A stretch of DNA of 64,000 nucleotides from Thiomicrorhabdus indica (lineage in GTDB: Bacteria; Pseudomonadota; Gammaproteobacteria; Thiomicrospirales; Thiomicrospiraceae): the NCBI RefSeq assembly GCF_004293625.1, contig NZ_CP033040.1, positions 2,743,001 through 2,807,000 on the forward strand, given 5' to 3'. Every line of letters begins with the position of its first letter. Within the stretch, counting starts at the first letter, position 1. The notes under the pieces were generated by a model. The model was not told where the DNA came from. It made no database searches and saw nothing but the letters and a program-made list of their open reading frames with translations. Both the position numbers and the translations under genes were made by a program. Shown piece by piece: positions 54,217 to 64,000 of the stretch.

Positions 54217-54753
54217 TTATTGGGCGATTGCTGCGCCAAGTTTATTCAGTTGGGATTGTGCTGAGCCATCTAGCGCCCAGTCACCGACCATAATCTTAAT
54301 GCCGCCGACCAATGAAGCATCTACTTCATATGTGATCTCTACTTCGGCATCAAACTTAGCATTTAAAGCAGCACTTAATTTATTCTTCTGCTCATCCGTT
54401 ACGTCAAAAGCGGATACAACCGTTGCACGCACACGTTTTTCTTCTTCGGCCTTCAAAGCTTCATATTGCCCTGATACTTCAGTTAGTGCTTGTAAACGTT
54501 TGTTTTCTGCCATTGCAGCTAACAGGTTTTTACCTTGTGTGGTCAGTTTGTCACCCATCACCGCTTCAAATACAGAAAGAATTTCTGCTTGGCTGCGTGA
54601 AGGATCATCCATTAAAACTTGCATAGCTTGATCTGCAGCAATTGCAGATAAGTTTGCAAGTTGGTCTGACCAAGCTGCTAGGCTTTGCTCTTCTTTCGCA
54701 AGAGCAAAAACTGCTTCAGCGTAAGGTCTTGCAATTTTCATTAATTCTGCCAT
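54217..54753 (-). CDS. atpH: ATP synthase F1 subunit delta
   Basis: The 178-residue protein has the N-terminal helical bundle (IARPYAEAVFALAKEEQSLAAWSDQLANL) and the C-terminal part VDASLVGGIKIMVGDWALDGSAQSQLNKL typical of subunit delta, which holds F1 to the peripheral stalk. Confidence 0.97.
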   Translation of the reverse strand: MAELMKIARPYAEAVFALAKEEQSLAAWSDQLANLSAIAADQAMQVLMDDPSRSQAEILSVFEAVMGDKLTTQGKNLLAAMAENKRLQALTEVSGQYEALKAEEEKRVRATVVSAFDVTDEQKNKLSAALNAKFDAEVEITYEVDASLVGGIKIMVGDWALDGSAQSQLNKLGAAIAQ

Positions 54754-54765
54754 AGAGTCTTACCC

Positions 54766-55236
54766 TTAGATTTGTTTTACTAGGGCTTCTAGCATGTCGT
54801 TATGCGCAGCAGCGTTAACTTCTTTTCCTAGAATCTTCTCTGCACCAGAGACTGCAATTGTCGCCACTTCTTGACGTAATTGCTCTCTTGCACGACTTAC
54901 TTCTTGCTCTATTTCTGCTTGGGCGGAAGCTTTGATACGTTCTGCTTCTTCGGTTGCTTTTACTTTCGCATCTTCTACGATTTCAGAACCGCGCTTTTCA
55001 GCTTGACTTAGAACGTTTTGAGCTTGAGCTTTAGCATCTTTAAGCACATCTTTGGCTTTTTGTTCAGCTAGCTCTAACTCATGCTTACCTTTCTCAGCAG
55101 CCGAAAGACCATCAGCAATTTTCTTCTGACGCTCTTCCATTAACTTCGAAAGTGGCCCCCACAGCACTTTGTTCACAAACCAGATCAATAGCACAAATGC
55201 AATAATCTGGATGAGAAGCGTTGCGTTAATACTCAC
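54766..55236 (-). CDS. atpF: ATP synthase F0 subunit b
   Basis: The 156-residue protein has one N-terminal membrane helix ([22 protein letters not shown]) and a long charged coiled coil ([20 protein letters not shown] onward), the form of subunit b of the peripheral stalk. Confidence 0.97.
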   Translation of the reverse strand: MSINATLLIQIIAFVLLIWFVNKVLWGPLSKLMEERQKKIADGLSAAEKGKHELELAEQKAKDVLKDAKAQAQNVLSQAEKRGSEIVEDAKVKATEEAERIKASAQAEIEQEVSRAREQLRQEVATIAVSGAEKILGKEVNAAAHNDMLEALVKQI

Positions 55237-55303
55237 AGTGGTTACCTCGCCATTCGTTAGTAATTATTTAATCAATAATATGGTTACAAGTTACTACTTG
55301 GGA

Positions 55304-55588
<285 letters not shown>

Positions 55589-55682
55589 TTAGATTACTCC
55601 TTAAAGTTTAAAGTTAAAGTTAAAAAAAGCTTTTTACTCAGGCATTCCTAAGAACGCTTAAGTAGGTGCGCTTAAACCCTTT

Positions 55683-55708
55683 TAAAGCCCCTCCGAAAAG
55701 GAGCTTTA
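55683..55708 (-). repeat. Hairpin between atpB and atpE
   Basis: TAAAGC and GCTTTA with inner CCT/AGG pairs flank a short loop in the 144-bp atpB-atpE gap. Such a stem may affect processing and help raise expression of atpE relative to atpB. Confidence 0.5.
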
Positions 55709-55732
55709 GATTTCATATTGTTTATCGAGGGA

Positions 55733-56914
<1,182 letters not shown>

Positions 56915-56922
<8 letters not shown>

Positions 56923-57184
56923 CTTTCTTCTCTGGTTCGTAATGATCTAAACGTTGAGTCACACGAATCACTTTCTGGATACCACCAATAAAGCCCAACA
57001 ATGCACACGCCAACATAAAGATCGGGCGTGTGTCAAAAACTTCATCCAGTGCATAACCGACTAAAAAGCCAGCAACGATCATCGAAGTAAAAATGGAACC
57101 GGCGCTTAGCATAAGATAATTTGCTGCTGGGCCTGGCGCACCGTTTGGTTTCTTTTCGTTTGATGAACCTTCCGGTGTTGACAT
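56915..57184 (-). CDS. atpZ: AtpZ/AtpI-type small membrane protein
   Basis: The 89-residue protein has two membrane helices (LMLSAGSIFTSMIVAGFLVGYALD and PIFMLACALLGFIGGIQKVI) after a Gly/Pro/Asn-rich tail, the AtpZ pattern. It heads the atp operon and overlaps atpI. AtpZ proteins have been proposed to form a channel or gate with AtpI, possibly for magnesium or calcium; that role is not shown here. Confidence 0.82.
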
Positions 57185-57471
57185 CCAAATTCCTCGGCTA
57201 GTCGTTATATTTCATGCACAGTATTACGTAGGTCATTTTGATTTCTAACCTAAACGGTCGCATATGTTAATGTTTTATTCGAATAATTGCTAGCTGTATC
57301 GGGCTGATTTTTAAGCTTTTTTAAAGCCTGGCATTTCCACCTAATTCCGTTCTAGTAGTCAGCTAACGCATCAAAAACTATTTGTTGTGATTTTATGCAT
57401 GGAAATCACTATATAAGCTTTTTATATCGACATATATTAGCTTTTACTTATTCTTTACCGGCAGGTGACAT

Positions 57472-58353
57472 TTAGGATTGTAAGTAATTTAAAACTTTTA
57501 AAAATTCATTTTGATCTTGGAATCGGATCTCAATTTTTCCTTTCCCATCTGCCTTCTGAGAAATTTTCACTTTTGAACCGATCAAACTGTGTAAATGTTT
57601 TTGCTGGGTATTAATATATTCTTTTTGCTGTTCACTCAATTCATCTGGCTTTGATGTCTCAGCTGATTCTTCAATCTGTAAGACTTTTTGCGCAGCCTCT
57701 TCCATTTGACGCACAGACCATGAATTTTCAATGGCTTTAGAAATCAGGTCTGTTTGCAGATCTTCTGGAAAGCTAATTACGCATCGCGCATGCCCCATTG
57801 AAATTTGACCGTTGTGAAGTGCATCTTGGATAGATTGGGGAAGTTTGAGAAGGCGCAATAGATTAGAAACGGCAGAACGTGAGCGACCCACGGCTTCAGC
57901 AACCGCTTGCTGGGTTAAATCAAATTCTTTAATTAAACGTTTTAAACCTAGTGCGGTTTCAATTGGATTTAAATCTTCACGTTGAATATTTTCAATCAAC
58001 GACATGGCCAATGTTGTTTGTGCATCTGTGGTACGAATAATGACGGGAACTTTTTCTAGTCCTGCCAATTTTGACGCACGCCAGCGACGTTCACCAGCAA
58101 TAATTTCATACTTATCTTCATCAATTTCACGCACAATAATCGGCTGAACGAGACCTTGAGCTTGAATGGAGTCCGCTAGCTCTTGAAGCGCGCCATCATC
58201 AAAGGTTTGACGAGGTTGATATTCACCGGGTTGTAGTTGGCGAATCGAGAGCTTATCAACACGCTGTTCATTTTGGCTGTTTTGACTTTTCTGCTTAGCG
58301 CCAAGCATGGCCTGAATACCACGACCACCCATTCCTGAACGTTTTTTTACCAC
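57472..58353 (-). CDS. parB: Chromosome partitioning protein ParB
   Basis: The 293-residue protein shows the CTPase/Noc region IRQLQPGEYQPRQTFDDGALQELADSI, GERRWRASKLAGL, the helix-turn-helix LTQQAVAEAVGRSRSAVSNLLRLLKLP and GHARC. ParB loads at parS sites and slides on DNA to organise the origin. No consensus parS was seen in the window. parA lies upstream. Confidence 0.96.
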   Translation of the reverse strand: MVKKRSGMGGRGIQAMLGAKQKSQNSQNEQRVDKLSIRQLQPGEYQPRQTFDDGALQELADSIQAQGLVQPIIVREIDEDKYEIIAGERRWRASKLAGLEKVPVIIRTTDAQTTLAMSLIENIQREDLNPIETALGLKRLIKEFDLTQQAVAEAVGRSRSAVSNLLRLLKLPQSIQDALHNGQISMGHARCVISFPEDLQTDLISKAIENSWSVRQMEEAAQKVLQIEESAETSKPDELSEQQKEYINTQQKHLHSLIGSKVKISQKADGKGKIEIRFQDQNEFLKVLNYLQS

Positions 58354-58506
58354 GGTTGAATCCTCGTTTAATTTGGTAATTTGTTTTTATTGAAAATCAC
58401 CCAACTCTTTAATCAAAAGCGTTTAAATCCTTGAATGGCCGACTAGAGCAATCTTGGAGTTTAAATCACGTTTTTTGCAAGAACTTAGATGACTAAAAAC
58501 AGCCGA

Positions 58507-59274
58507 TTAGACTTTAGTTTTCCGAATAATTTCATTGGCGAGTGCCAAATAAGCAATCGCACCATTAGACGCGATGTCATATTCCAAAATCGGCTCTCCG
58601 TAACTCGGTGCTTCTGCAAGGCGCACATTTCGCGGTACAATCGTTTGCAACACTTGCATTCCAAAATGACTGACTAACTGGTTTGAGACATCATTTGCTA
58701 AATTGTTACGGCGGTCATGCATAGTACGAAGAAGACCATCAATTTGTAATTTGCCATTCAATTGCTCTTGAACCGTTTCAATCGTATCCATTAAGGCCGA
58801 CAAACCTTCCAAAGCAAAAAACTCACACTGAACCGGCACAACAATTCCGTCTGATGCCGTCAGAGCATTGATGGTCAACATGTTCAAAGTCGGAGGGCAA
58901 TCAATCAAAATCACGTCATATTGCGTTCTGACTTTCTTTAGAGATTTACGTAGACGCTTTGGCCCCATATCCTCTTCAAGCAAAGCTACTTCGGCTGCGG
59001 TCAAGTCAGCATTCGCTGGTAACAAATCCAGATCCGATGCTTCAACATGCAGCACACATTCTTTAAAACGTGCTTCACCAATGAGTAGCTCAAAAACAGA
59101 AATAGGCAGTTGTTCTTTATCCACGCCAACCGAAACGGTCGCATTGCCTTGTGGGTCAAGATCCACCAATAAAACCTTCTTTTTTAAGCGCGCCAAGGCA
59201 GCGGCTAAATTGACTGCGGTAGTTGTTTTGCCAACGCCCCCTTTTTGATTGGCAACTGCAATGACTCTGCCCAC
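58507..59274 (-). CDS. parA: Chromosome partitioning ATPase ParA (Soj)
   Basis: The 255-residue ATPase begins MGRVIAVANQKGGVGKTTTAVNLAAAL, the deviant Walker A motif, and has VLLVDLDPQGNATV and VILIDCPPTLNML. The start is GTG at 59274, 2 bp after rsmG. It moves ParB-bound origins on the nucleoid. Confidence 0.96.
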   Translation of the reverse strand: MGRVIAVANQKGGVGKTTTAVNLAAALARLKKKVLLVDLDPQGNATVSVGVDKEQLPISVFELLIGEARFKECVLHVEASDLDLLPANADLTAAEVALLEEDMGPKRLRKSLKKVRTQYDVILIDCPPTLNMLTINALTASDGIVVPVQCEFFALEGLSALMDTIETVQEQLNGKLQIDGLLRTMHDRRNNLANDVSNQLVSHFGMQVLQTIVPRNVRLAEAPSYGEPILEYDIASNGAIAYLALANEIIRKTKV

Positions 59275-59276
59275 TA

Positions 59277-59915
59277 TTAACCCTTTGTGTTTTCGGTTTT
59301 TATTAGTTTTATCAAACGTCGCTCAGCATTTAATCCTGGAACGTTTAATTCAATTTGTTCATCCAGCTTTGCATTTTGCGGCAAAATATCCAAAGGTTCA
59401 AAATCTTTTTGTGCTTTCATCGCCCACCAAACCCCACCGGCCGGTAACAAATCATTGGTCCAATAAAGCATATCTTCTAAAGCCGCAAATGCTCTAGAAA
59501 TCACCGCATCATAAAGAGGTTCAGGATGATGCTCTTCAACGCGACCATGAATCACTTGGGTATTCACCAACCCTAATTCGGCTTTGGCTTGAATCAAAAA
59601 ACGGGTTTTCTTACTATTACTGTCCAGCAAATCAATTTGCGCATCTGGGTAACAAATCGCTAAAGGAATTCCTGGCAATCCGCCCCCAGTACCAACATCA
59701 ATTAACCGTGTCGGTTGAATATGAGGCACCACCGCCAAAGAGTCTAATAAGTGCTTTACGAGCATTTCTTGCGGATCTCGAATGGCTGTGAGGTTATAGA
59801 CCTTATTCCACTTCTGTAAAAGTTCAAGATATTGCAACAGCTTGGTAACTTTTTCATTCGCCAATTCCAAGCCTAATTGCTTTAAACCATCTCTAAGCTG
59901 ATTCTCTAAACTCAT
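59277..59915 (-). CDS. rsmG: 16S rRNA (guanine-527-N7)-methyltransferase
   Basis: The 212-residue SAM enzyme (formerly GidB) has LIDVGTGGGLPGIPLAICYPDAQIDLLDSNSKKTRF and ISRAFAALEDML. It methylates G527 of 16S rRNA; its loss gives low-level streptomycin resistance in many bacteria. The start overlaps the mnmG stop by one base (TAATG). One decamer lies in the gene. Confidence 0.96.
   Translation of the reverse strand: MSLENQLRDGLKQLGLELANEKVTKLLQYLELLQKWNKVYNLTAIRDPQEMLVKHLLDSLAVVPHIQPTRLIDVGTGGGLPGIPLAICYPDAQIDLLDSNSKKTRFLIQAKAELGLVNTQVIHGRVEEHHPEPLYDAVISRAFAALEDMLYWTNDLLPAGGVWWAMKAQKDFEPLDILPQNAKLDEQIELNVPGLNAERRLIKLIKTENTKG
59436..59445. repeat. ACCGGCCGGT palindrome in rsmG
   Basis: Perfect copy encoding Leu-Pro-Ala-Gly. 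Confidence 0.9.
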
Positions 59916-61849
59916 TATGCCAATTTCTCCGCCTGACTCTGCGGCTGCCCCTGAGTTTGGCCTTTCGTAGAACGATGCTTTTTAATCTCAATCAGCAAAA
60001 TCGAAATTGCTGCCGGCGTAATTCCTTGAATACGACTCGCCATACCCAAATTCGCCGGCCGGTGATCGCGTAACTTCTGCTTGACCTCATTCGATAATCC
60101 AGAAATTTTATCCAAATCCAAGTCCTCAGGAATTTCGACTTTTTCGGAACGCTGAACCTTTTCAATCTGTTCCATTTGACGAGCAATGTACCCAGAGTAT
60201 TTAGCATCAATTTCGACTAATTCAACCACCTGCGGACTTTTTAATCCGTCACCAAACACTTCGAGTTCTGACATGGCGGTATAGCTGACTTTTGGACGCT
60301 TCAATAAATCATAAAGCGTTTGCTCTTTGGATAAAGGCAGTTCCATTAACTCTTCCGCGCGCTTAGCATCTTTGTGCGCGGGATAAATCCACGTTTCTTT
60401 TAAGCGCTGCAACTCTTGTTCCAACGCTTCATATTTCGCCTCAAAAGTCGCCCAACGAACATCATCAATTAGCCCCATTTCTCGTGCTTTAGGCGTTAAA
60501 CGCTGATCGGCATTATCTTCACGCAACATCAAACGGTATTCCGCACGCGAAGTAAACATTCGATAAGGTTCATTGGTTCCCATGGTAATCAAGTCATCAG
60601 CCAATACGCCCAAATACGCTTTGTCACGAGTTGGATACCACTGTTCATTGTCTTGCGCACGACGCGCGGCATTCATCCCCGCAAGCAATCCTTGCGCAGC
60701 GGCTTCTTCATAGCCAGTAGTGCCATTGATTTGACCGGCAAAAAACAGACCGTTAATTGCGCGTGTTTCCAACGTCGGTTTTAAGCCGCGTGGGTCAAAG
60801 TAATCGTATTCAATTGCATAACCTGGACGCATAATGCGCGCATTTTCCAAACCATCCATTGAACGAACAATTTGCATTTGCGTTTCAAATGGCAAACTGG
60901 TGGAAATCCCGTTTGGATAAAGTTCAGTGGTGTTCAAACCTTCTGGCTCAATAAACACTTGATGCTTGTCTTTATCCGCGAACCGCATGACCTTGTCTTC
61001 AATCGATGGGCAATAGCGCGGGCCAACTGAATCAATCTCACCTTGATCAGAATACATCGGCGACTGATCCAGTGAATTCATAATCGCTTCGTGGGTTTTC
61101 GGATTCGTGTAAGTTATGTAGCAAGGAATCTGCTCTGGGTGCATATCACGATTCCCCATATAGGAAAATACTGGTGCCGGATTATCTCCCGGTTGCGCCT
61201 GCATTTTTGAGAAATCAACCGTCTTAGCATCAATCCGTGGCGGTGTTCCGGTTTTTAAACGTCCAACCGGTAAGTCGAGCTCTCGCAACTTCGCAGCCAA
61301 ACGATTGGCTGGTTCATCTCCTGCACGACCGCCTTCGTAGTTTTGCAAACCAATATGAATCCGGCCGGCTAAAAAAGTTCCTGCCGTTAACACCACATTT
61401 TGCGAATAGAACTTTAAGCCCATTTTGGTGACCACACCACTGACCTGTTCACCTTCTAGCAGAATATCTTCTACCGGCTGCTGGAATAACGTTAGATTCG
61501 GTTGATGCTGCAGAGTTTCTAAAATCGCTGCTTTATACAACAAACGATCGGCTTGCGCCCGCGTTGCCCGAACCGCTGGGCCTTTGGATGCGTTCAGGGT
61601 ACGAAATTGAATTCCAGCCTTGTCAGTTGCCAGTGCCATTGCACCACCCATTGCATCGACTTCTTTTACCAAATGGCCTTTACCAATACCACCAATGGCT
61701 GGGTTACAAGACATCTGCCCAAGCGTGTCAATATTGTGGCTCAATAATAGCGTCTTTTGACCCATTCGCGCTGCCGCCAAGGCCGCTTCAGTTCCTGCGT
61801 GGCCACCGCCAACAACAATCACATCATAATGTGTAAACTGATTATCCAT
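59915..61849 (-). CDS. mnmG: tRNA uridine-5-carboxymethylaminomethyl modification enzyme MnmG (GidA)
   Basis: MnmG, with MnmE, modifies the wobble uridine of certain tRNAs using FAD. From the ATG at 61849 the protein has 644 residues, starting [30 protein letters not shown], an FAD-binding motif. [23 protein letters not shown] and [18 protein letters not shown] are diagnostic. An ATG at 61873 would add eight residues. It is the first gene of mnmG-rsmG-parA-parB. Two imperfect copies of the palindrome lie in it. Confidence 0.97.
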   Translation of the reverse strand: MDNQFTHYDVIVVGGGHAGTEAALAAARMGQKTLLLSHNIDTLGQMSCNPAIGGIGKGHLVKEVDAMGGAMALATDKAGIQFRTLNASKGPAVRATRAQADRLLYKAAILETLQHQPNLTLFQQPVEDILLEGEQVSGVVTKMGLKFYSQNVVLTAGTFLAGRIHIGLQNYEGGRAGDEPANRLAAKLRELDLPVGRLKTGTPPRIDAKTVDFSKMQAQPGDNPAPVFSYMGNRDMHPEQIPCYITYTNPKTHEAIMNSLDQSPMYSDQGEIDSVGPRYCPSIEDKVMRFADKDKHQVFIEPEGLNTTELYPNGISTSLPFETQMQIVRSMDGLENARIMRPGYAIEYDYFDPRGLKPTLETRAINGLFFAGQINGTTGYEEAAAQGLLAGMNAARRAQDNEQWYPTRDKAYLGVLADDLITMGTNEPYRMFTSRAEYRLMLREDNADQRLTPKAREMGLIDDVRWATFEAKYEALEQELQRLKETWIYPAHKDAKRAEELMELPLSKEQTLYDLLKRPKVSYTAMSELEVFGDGLKSPQVVELVEIDAKYSGYIARQMEQIEKVQRSEKVEIPEDLDLDKISGLSNEVKQKLRDHRPANLGMASRIQGITPAAISILLIEIKKHRSTKGQTQGQPQSQAEKLA

Positions 61850-62006
61850 ACTCAACACTCTTACCCTGCTCATTACAGACTTTTCGCTAGAAAAATCTTA
61901 CCATTGGTCGCATAATTGACGTTCTACAACCTTGTTGTATAAAACTCAGCAAACGTACTATTTTACCATAGACAATTTTTTTACAGCCATGCTCTGGAGG
62001 TTTTCC

Positions 62007-62573
62007 ATGCATAAAACCAAATTTTTTAGTGGGCTAATTACCAGTCTTGCAATCATAGGTTTGTTTAGCGCCTGTTCAAGTGCTCCGCCAAGTCACATGA
62101 TGAATATCAAACAAGGACAAACTTTTGAGCTCAAAGTGCCAATTGATATTCCAGCAGGAAGTGCAAAAACATATATACAATTTGGCAAAGTTACCGGCCG
62201 GTCCTTTAACCAAACTGAGCAACATTGTCGAATTGAAATTAATGAACTGCAAAATCAAACCACCACAATTCAACCTGAGCAATTCAAAATTTCAAATGTA
62301 GAGATTGGCGAAGAACAAATTGCCGCAAAAACTTTACCGGCCGGTGGAATTCAATTGGCGTTTGTTGGCAACGCGATGGCTTTTGGCGATAATCAACGCC
62401 CAGAAACCATGGATTATGTTCATTTTTACTTAGACTCAACTCAGCAGCCAAATGTTTTAAGACTGACCTGCTCTGGAGCGCTCAGTAATGGTAACCCATT
62501 TGATGAGCCTAGAAGCCATCGACCACAAAGAGAACAAATCAATCAAATCCTTGGGACAATTGGTCAAATGTAG
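62007..62573 (+). CDS. Lipoprotein of unknown function
   Basis: From the ATG at 62007, with GGAGG seven bases upstream, the protein has 188 residues and a lipoprotein signal peptide with lipobox LFSAC. The mature part starts SSAPPSHMMN and appears beta-rich (FELKVPIDIPAGSAKTYIQFGKVTG; GGIQLAFVGNAMAFG). I recognise no family, though similar proteins of unknown function occur in related bacteria. It contains two decamer palindromes within 150 bp. Confidence 0.78.
   Translation: MHKTKFFSGLITSLAIIGLFSACSSAPPSHMMNIKQGQTFELKVPIDIPAGSAKTYIQFGKVTGRSFNQTEQHCRIEINELQNQTTTIQPEQFKISNVEIGEEQIAAKTLPAGGIQLAFVGNAMAFGDNQRPETMDYVHFYLDSTQQPNVLRLTCSGALSNGNPFDEPRSHRPQREQINQILGTIGQM
62193..62202. repeat. ACCGGCCGGT palindrome in the lipoprotein gene (first)
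   Basis: Perfect copy encoding Thr-Gly-Arg-Ser. Confidence 0.9.
62336..62345. repeat. ACCGGCCGGT palindrome in the lipoprotein gene (second)
   Basis: Perfect copy encoding Leu-Pro-Ala-Gly. Confidence 0.9.
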
Positions 62574-62821
62574 CATTTTCACCAAGTAAAAATACTTCAC
62601 CTCAAGAAACTACTACAAATTTGCTTTTCCTGAATCATGCTCCAGAGCCTATAAAAATAGTCGCTGGAGCAATCTTCAAGCCTCTAATCCTCTAAAAACC
62701 GTCCTTGAATCCCTTTTCCCGCCTGTGGTAGGGTTAAAAACAACTTAATTTTACGTTGTTGTCCGATTATCTGTATGAGAAACCAGAATCTCTCAAAATA
62801 GTCGCTTCCAAGGAGTTTGTT

Positions 62822-63862
62822 TTGAAAAAACTATTACCACTGTCTATTGCTGCCATCATTGCGCCTGGAACAGTAATGGCCGAATTAACTATAGATGCTT
62901 ACGGTTCATTACGTGTTCAAGCGGAATCAGTATCCGTTGATCGACTCAGCGCCACCTCTCAAAGCTTGGGAGACGACGACAGCTATACAGGCATTAGAGA
63001 TGCCTATTCTCGCTTTGGAGTTTCGGCGAACTACCCTCTAAACAATGGAACTACCCTTGGTGCAAACATTGAAATCCCCTTCAACTCAGCAGAATTGAAA
63101 ATCAATGATCCAACAGGGTTTGCCGCCTATTACAAAGAGCCAAATTCATTGGATAATAACTATCCTCGACTTTACACTCTCACGGCTTCTGGTGATTGGG
63201 GTTCAGTTGCGATTGGTAAACAGTGGCTCACCTTCTACAACTATGTCGCCTACCCAGTCGATTACTTCAGTTCTTTCTACTCAGGTTGGTCAACTTATGC
63301 CTATTTCCGCCGTGAAGCCGTTACCTATACCTCCCCTAGCTTTTCTGGATTTAGCTTTGCCGCTTCAGCCGTCGACATCAGCGACTCTCGAGACTCAAGT
63401 TATCTAGACACCATGCAGTATGCTCTATCTTATTCCGCGGATGGGTTCACTATTTCCGCAGCAATGGAAGATAAAGAAGAAGAAATTGGTGGCGCCCAAA
63501 CCTACGGTCTTTCTGCCTCTTATACAACAGGTCCTTGGCGCTTCGCTACGAAATACGAAGAAACTGAACACAACGTTTCTATTTACAACCTTTATGGCTC
63601 TTACAACATGGGGAAATACACTTTCAGAGCTCATGTATCTGAAGGTGATGAGGGAGGTTATGCGCCAGGCACAGTAATTCATTTAGGAACTGACTACCAA
63701 TACACGAAAAACCTTAAAGTATTTGTAGAATATTTCTCTGAAGATACTGGTTATGCAGTCCTACCTGACAAAGACATTGGTGACTACTTAGCTGACAATG
63801 GCTACGCTTCCTATGGTAGAGACACTCAGGCCATTGCAATCGGTGCACGTTACGACTTCTAG
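62822..63862 (+). CDS. Gram-negative porin
   Basis: The 346-residue protein starts with TTG at 62822 behind AAGGAG (62810-62815) and has a signal peptide (LLPLSIAAIIAPGTVMA, then ELTID). The mature part is a beta-barrel with porin features: LTIDAYGSLRVQAE, SRFGVSANYPLNNGTTLGANIEI, GSVAIGKQWLTFYNYV, and a C-terminal strand ending GARYDF with terminal Phe. proV begins 7 bp later, so the porin could admit compatible solutes for an ABC transporter; this is an inference from spacing. Confidence 0.92.
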   Translation: MKKLLPLSIAAIIAPGTVMAELTIDAYGSLRVQAESVSVDRLSATSQSLGDDDSYTGIRDAYSRFGVSANYPLNNGTTLGANIEIPFNSAELKINDPTGFAAYYKEPNSLDNNYPRLYTLTASGDWGSVAIGKQWLTFYNYVAYPVDYFSSFYSGWSTYAYFRREAVTYTSPSFSGFSFAASAVDISDSRDSSYLDTMQYALSYSADGFTISAAMEDKEEEIGGAQTYGLSASYTTGPWRFATKYEETEHNVSIYNLYGSYNMGKYTFRAHVSEGDEGGYAPGTVIHLGTDYQYTKNLKVFVEYFSEDTGYAVLPDKDIGDYLADNGYASYGRDTQAIAIGARYDF

Positions 63863-63869
63863 TATTGAT

Positions 63870-64000
63870 ATGAAACCTGCAAAATTAAAAGTCGAAAACG
63901 TTTTCAAAGTTTTCGGCGATAATCCCAAGGGCGCTCTTGATCTTGTGGCAAAAGGTCTTAACAAAGATGAAATCTTTGCTAAAACCGGCCATACAATTGG
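63870..64000 (+). CDS. proV: Glycine betaine/proline ABC transporter ATP-binding protein (5' end)
   Basis: Only the first 43 codons are in the window. MKPAKLKVENVFKVFGDNP, then ALDLVAKGLNKDEIFAKTGHTIG, is the N-terminal signature of ProV/OpuAA-type ATPases, which precedes their Walker A motif. The protein would energise uptake of betaine or related osmolytes. Being 7 bp after the porin gene, it is likely in the same operon. Confidence 0.85.
   Translation, partial: MKPAKLKVENVFKVFGDNPKGALDLVAKGLNKDEIFAKTGHTI

Noticed and set aside
57241-57471. parS site near parB
   Set aside because: No match to the 16-bp parS consensus was found here or elsewhere in the window.
61850-62006. Chromosome origin beside mnmG
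   Set aside because: The mnmG-rsmG-parAB order is often near oriC, but no cluster of DnaA boxes or AT-rich repeats is present here.

Overview
The window is a chromosomal segment of roughly 43% G+C from a gammaproteobacterium, most likely a marine member of the Thiotrichales/Piscirickettsiaceae (Methylophaga-like or Thiomicrospira/Hydrogenovibrio-like). The reasons are the gammaproteobacterial order mnmG-rsmG-parA-parB-atpZIBEFHAGDC (then glmU), the RpoH, SpoT, UbiA and UbiC proteins, and a full set of genes for using methylated amines, a typically marine trait. The taxon is an inference. No rRNA, tRNA, CRISPR, phage or insertion sequence was recognised.

Layout. 1-5.5 kb: a truncated HD-GYP response regulator, a short SRAP/HMCES-like protein, a GGDEF protein with a decayed EAL-like tail, purT and an isolated fliS-like gene. 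5.7-11.5 kb: rpoH, then ovoA, ovoB and a gene resembling amidoligases that overlaps ovoB by 4 bp. 11.5-20.3 kb: a hypothetical gene, a hexose-phosphate mutarotase, aroB and aroK on the minus strand; gmk, rpoZ, spoT and ridA on the plus strand; then a HAD phosphatase and a HutZ-like protein. 20.5-34.2 kb: an island for methylated amines. It holds tdm, amtB and a 55-residue membrane protein on the minus strand, and a kinase-regulator-PAS operon, tmm, a three-gene dimethylamine monooxygenase and frmA-frmB on the plus strand. 34.4-45.6 kb: recG, an ECF sigma/anti-sigma pair facing a periplasmic DsrE-family gene, a strongly folded intergenic stretch, ubiC, several unknown membrane or exported proteins, a PAP2 phosphatase, ubiA and glmU. 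45.8-49.8 kb: an RND pump and its adaptor. 49.9-61.9 kb: the ATP synthase operon, parB, parA, rsmG and mnmG. 62-64 kb: a lipoprotein, a porin and the start of proV.

How genes work together. Tmm oxidises trimethylamine to TMAO, Tdm splits TMAO into dimethylamine and formaldehyde, and the dimethylamine monooxygenase yields methylamine and more formaldehyde. FrmA and FrmB carry formaldehyde to formate, and PurT can use formate for purine synthesis. AmtB may handle ammonium or methylammonium. The two-component system lies between tdm and tmm and is the obvious candidate regulator.

Most notable: (1) ovoA-ovoB plus an amidoligase-like gene suggests an ovothiol derivative not yet described; (2) an anti-sigma factor whose periplasmic part looks DsrE-like faces a secreted DsrE-family protein; (3) the 10-bp palindrome ACCGGCCGGT occurs 19 times, far above chance, but is absent from 16.8 to 34.2 kb; (4) a structured intergenic region at 38.8-39.0 kb has wobble pairs that favour a plus-strand RNA. 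All product names come from reading the sequence; no database search was possible.
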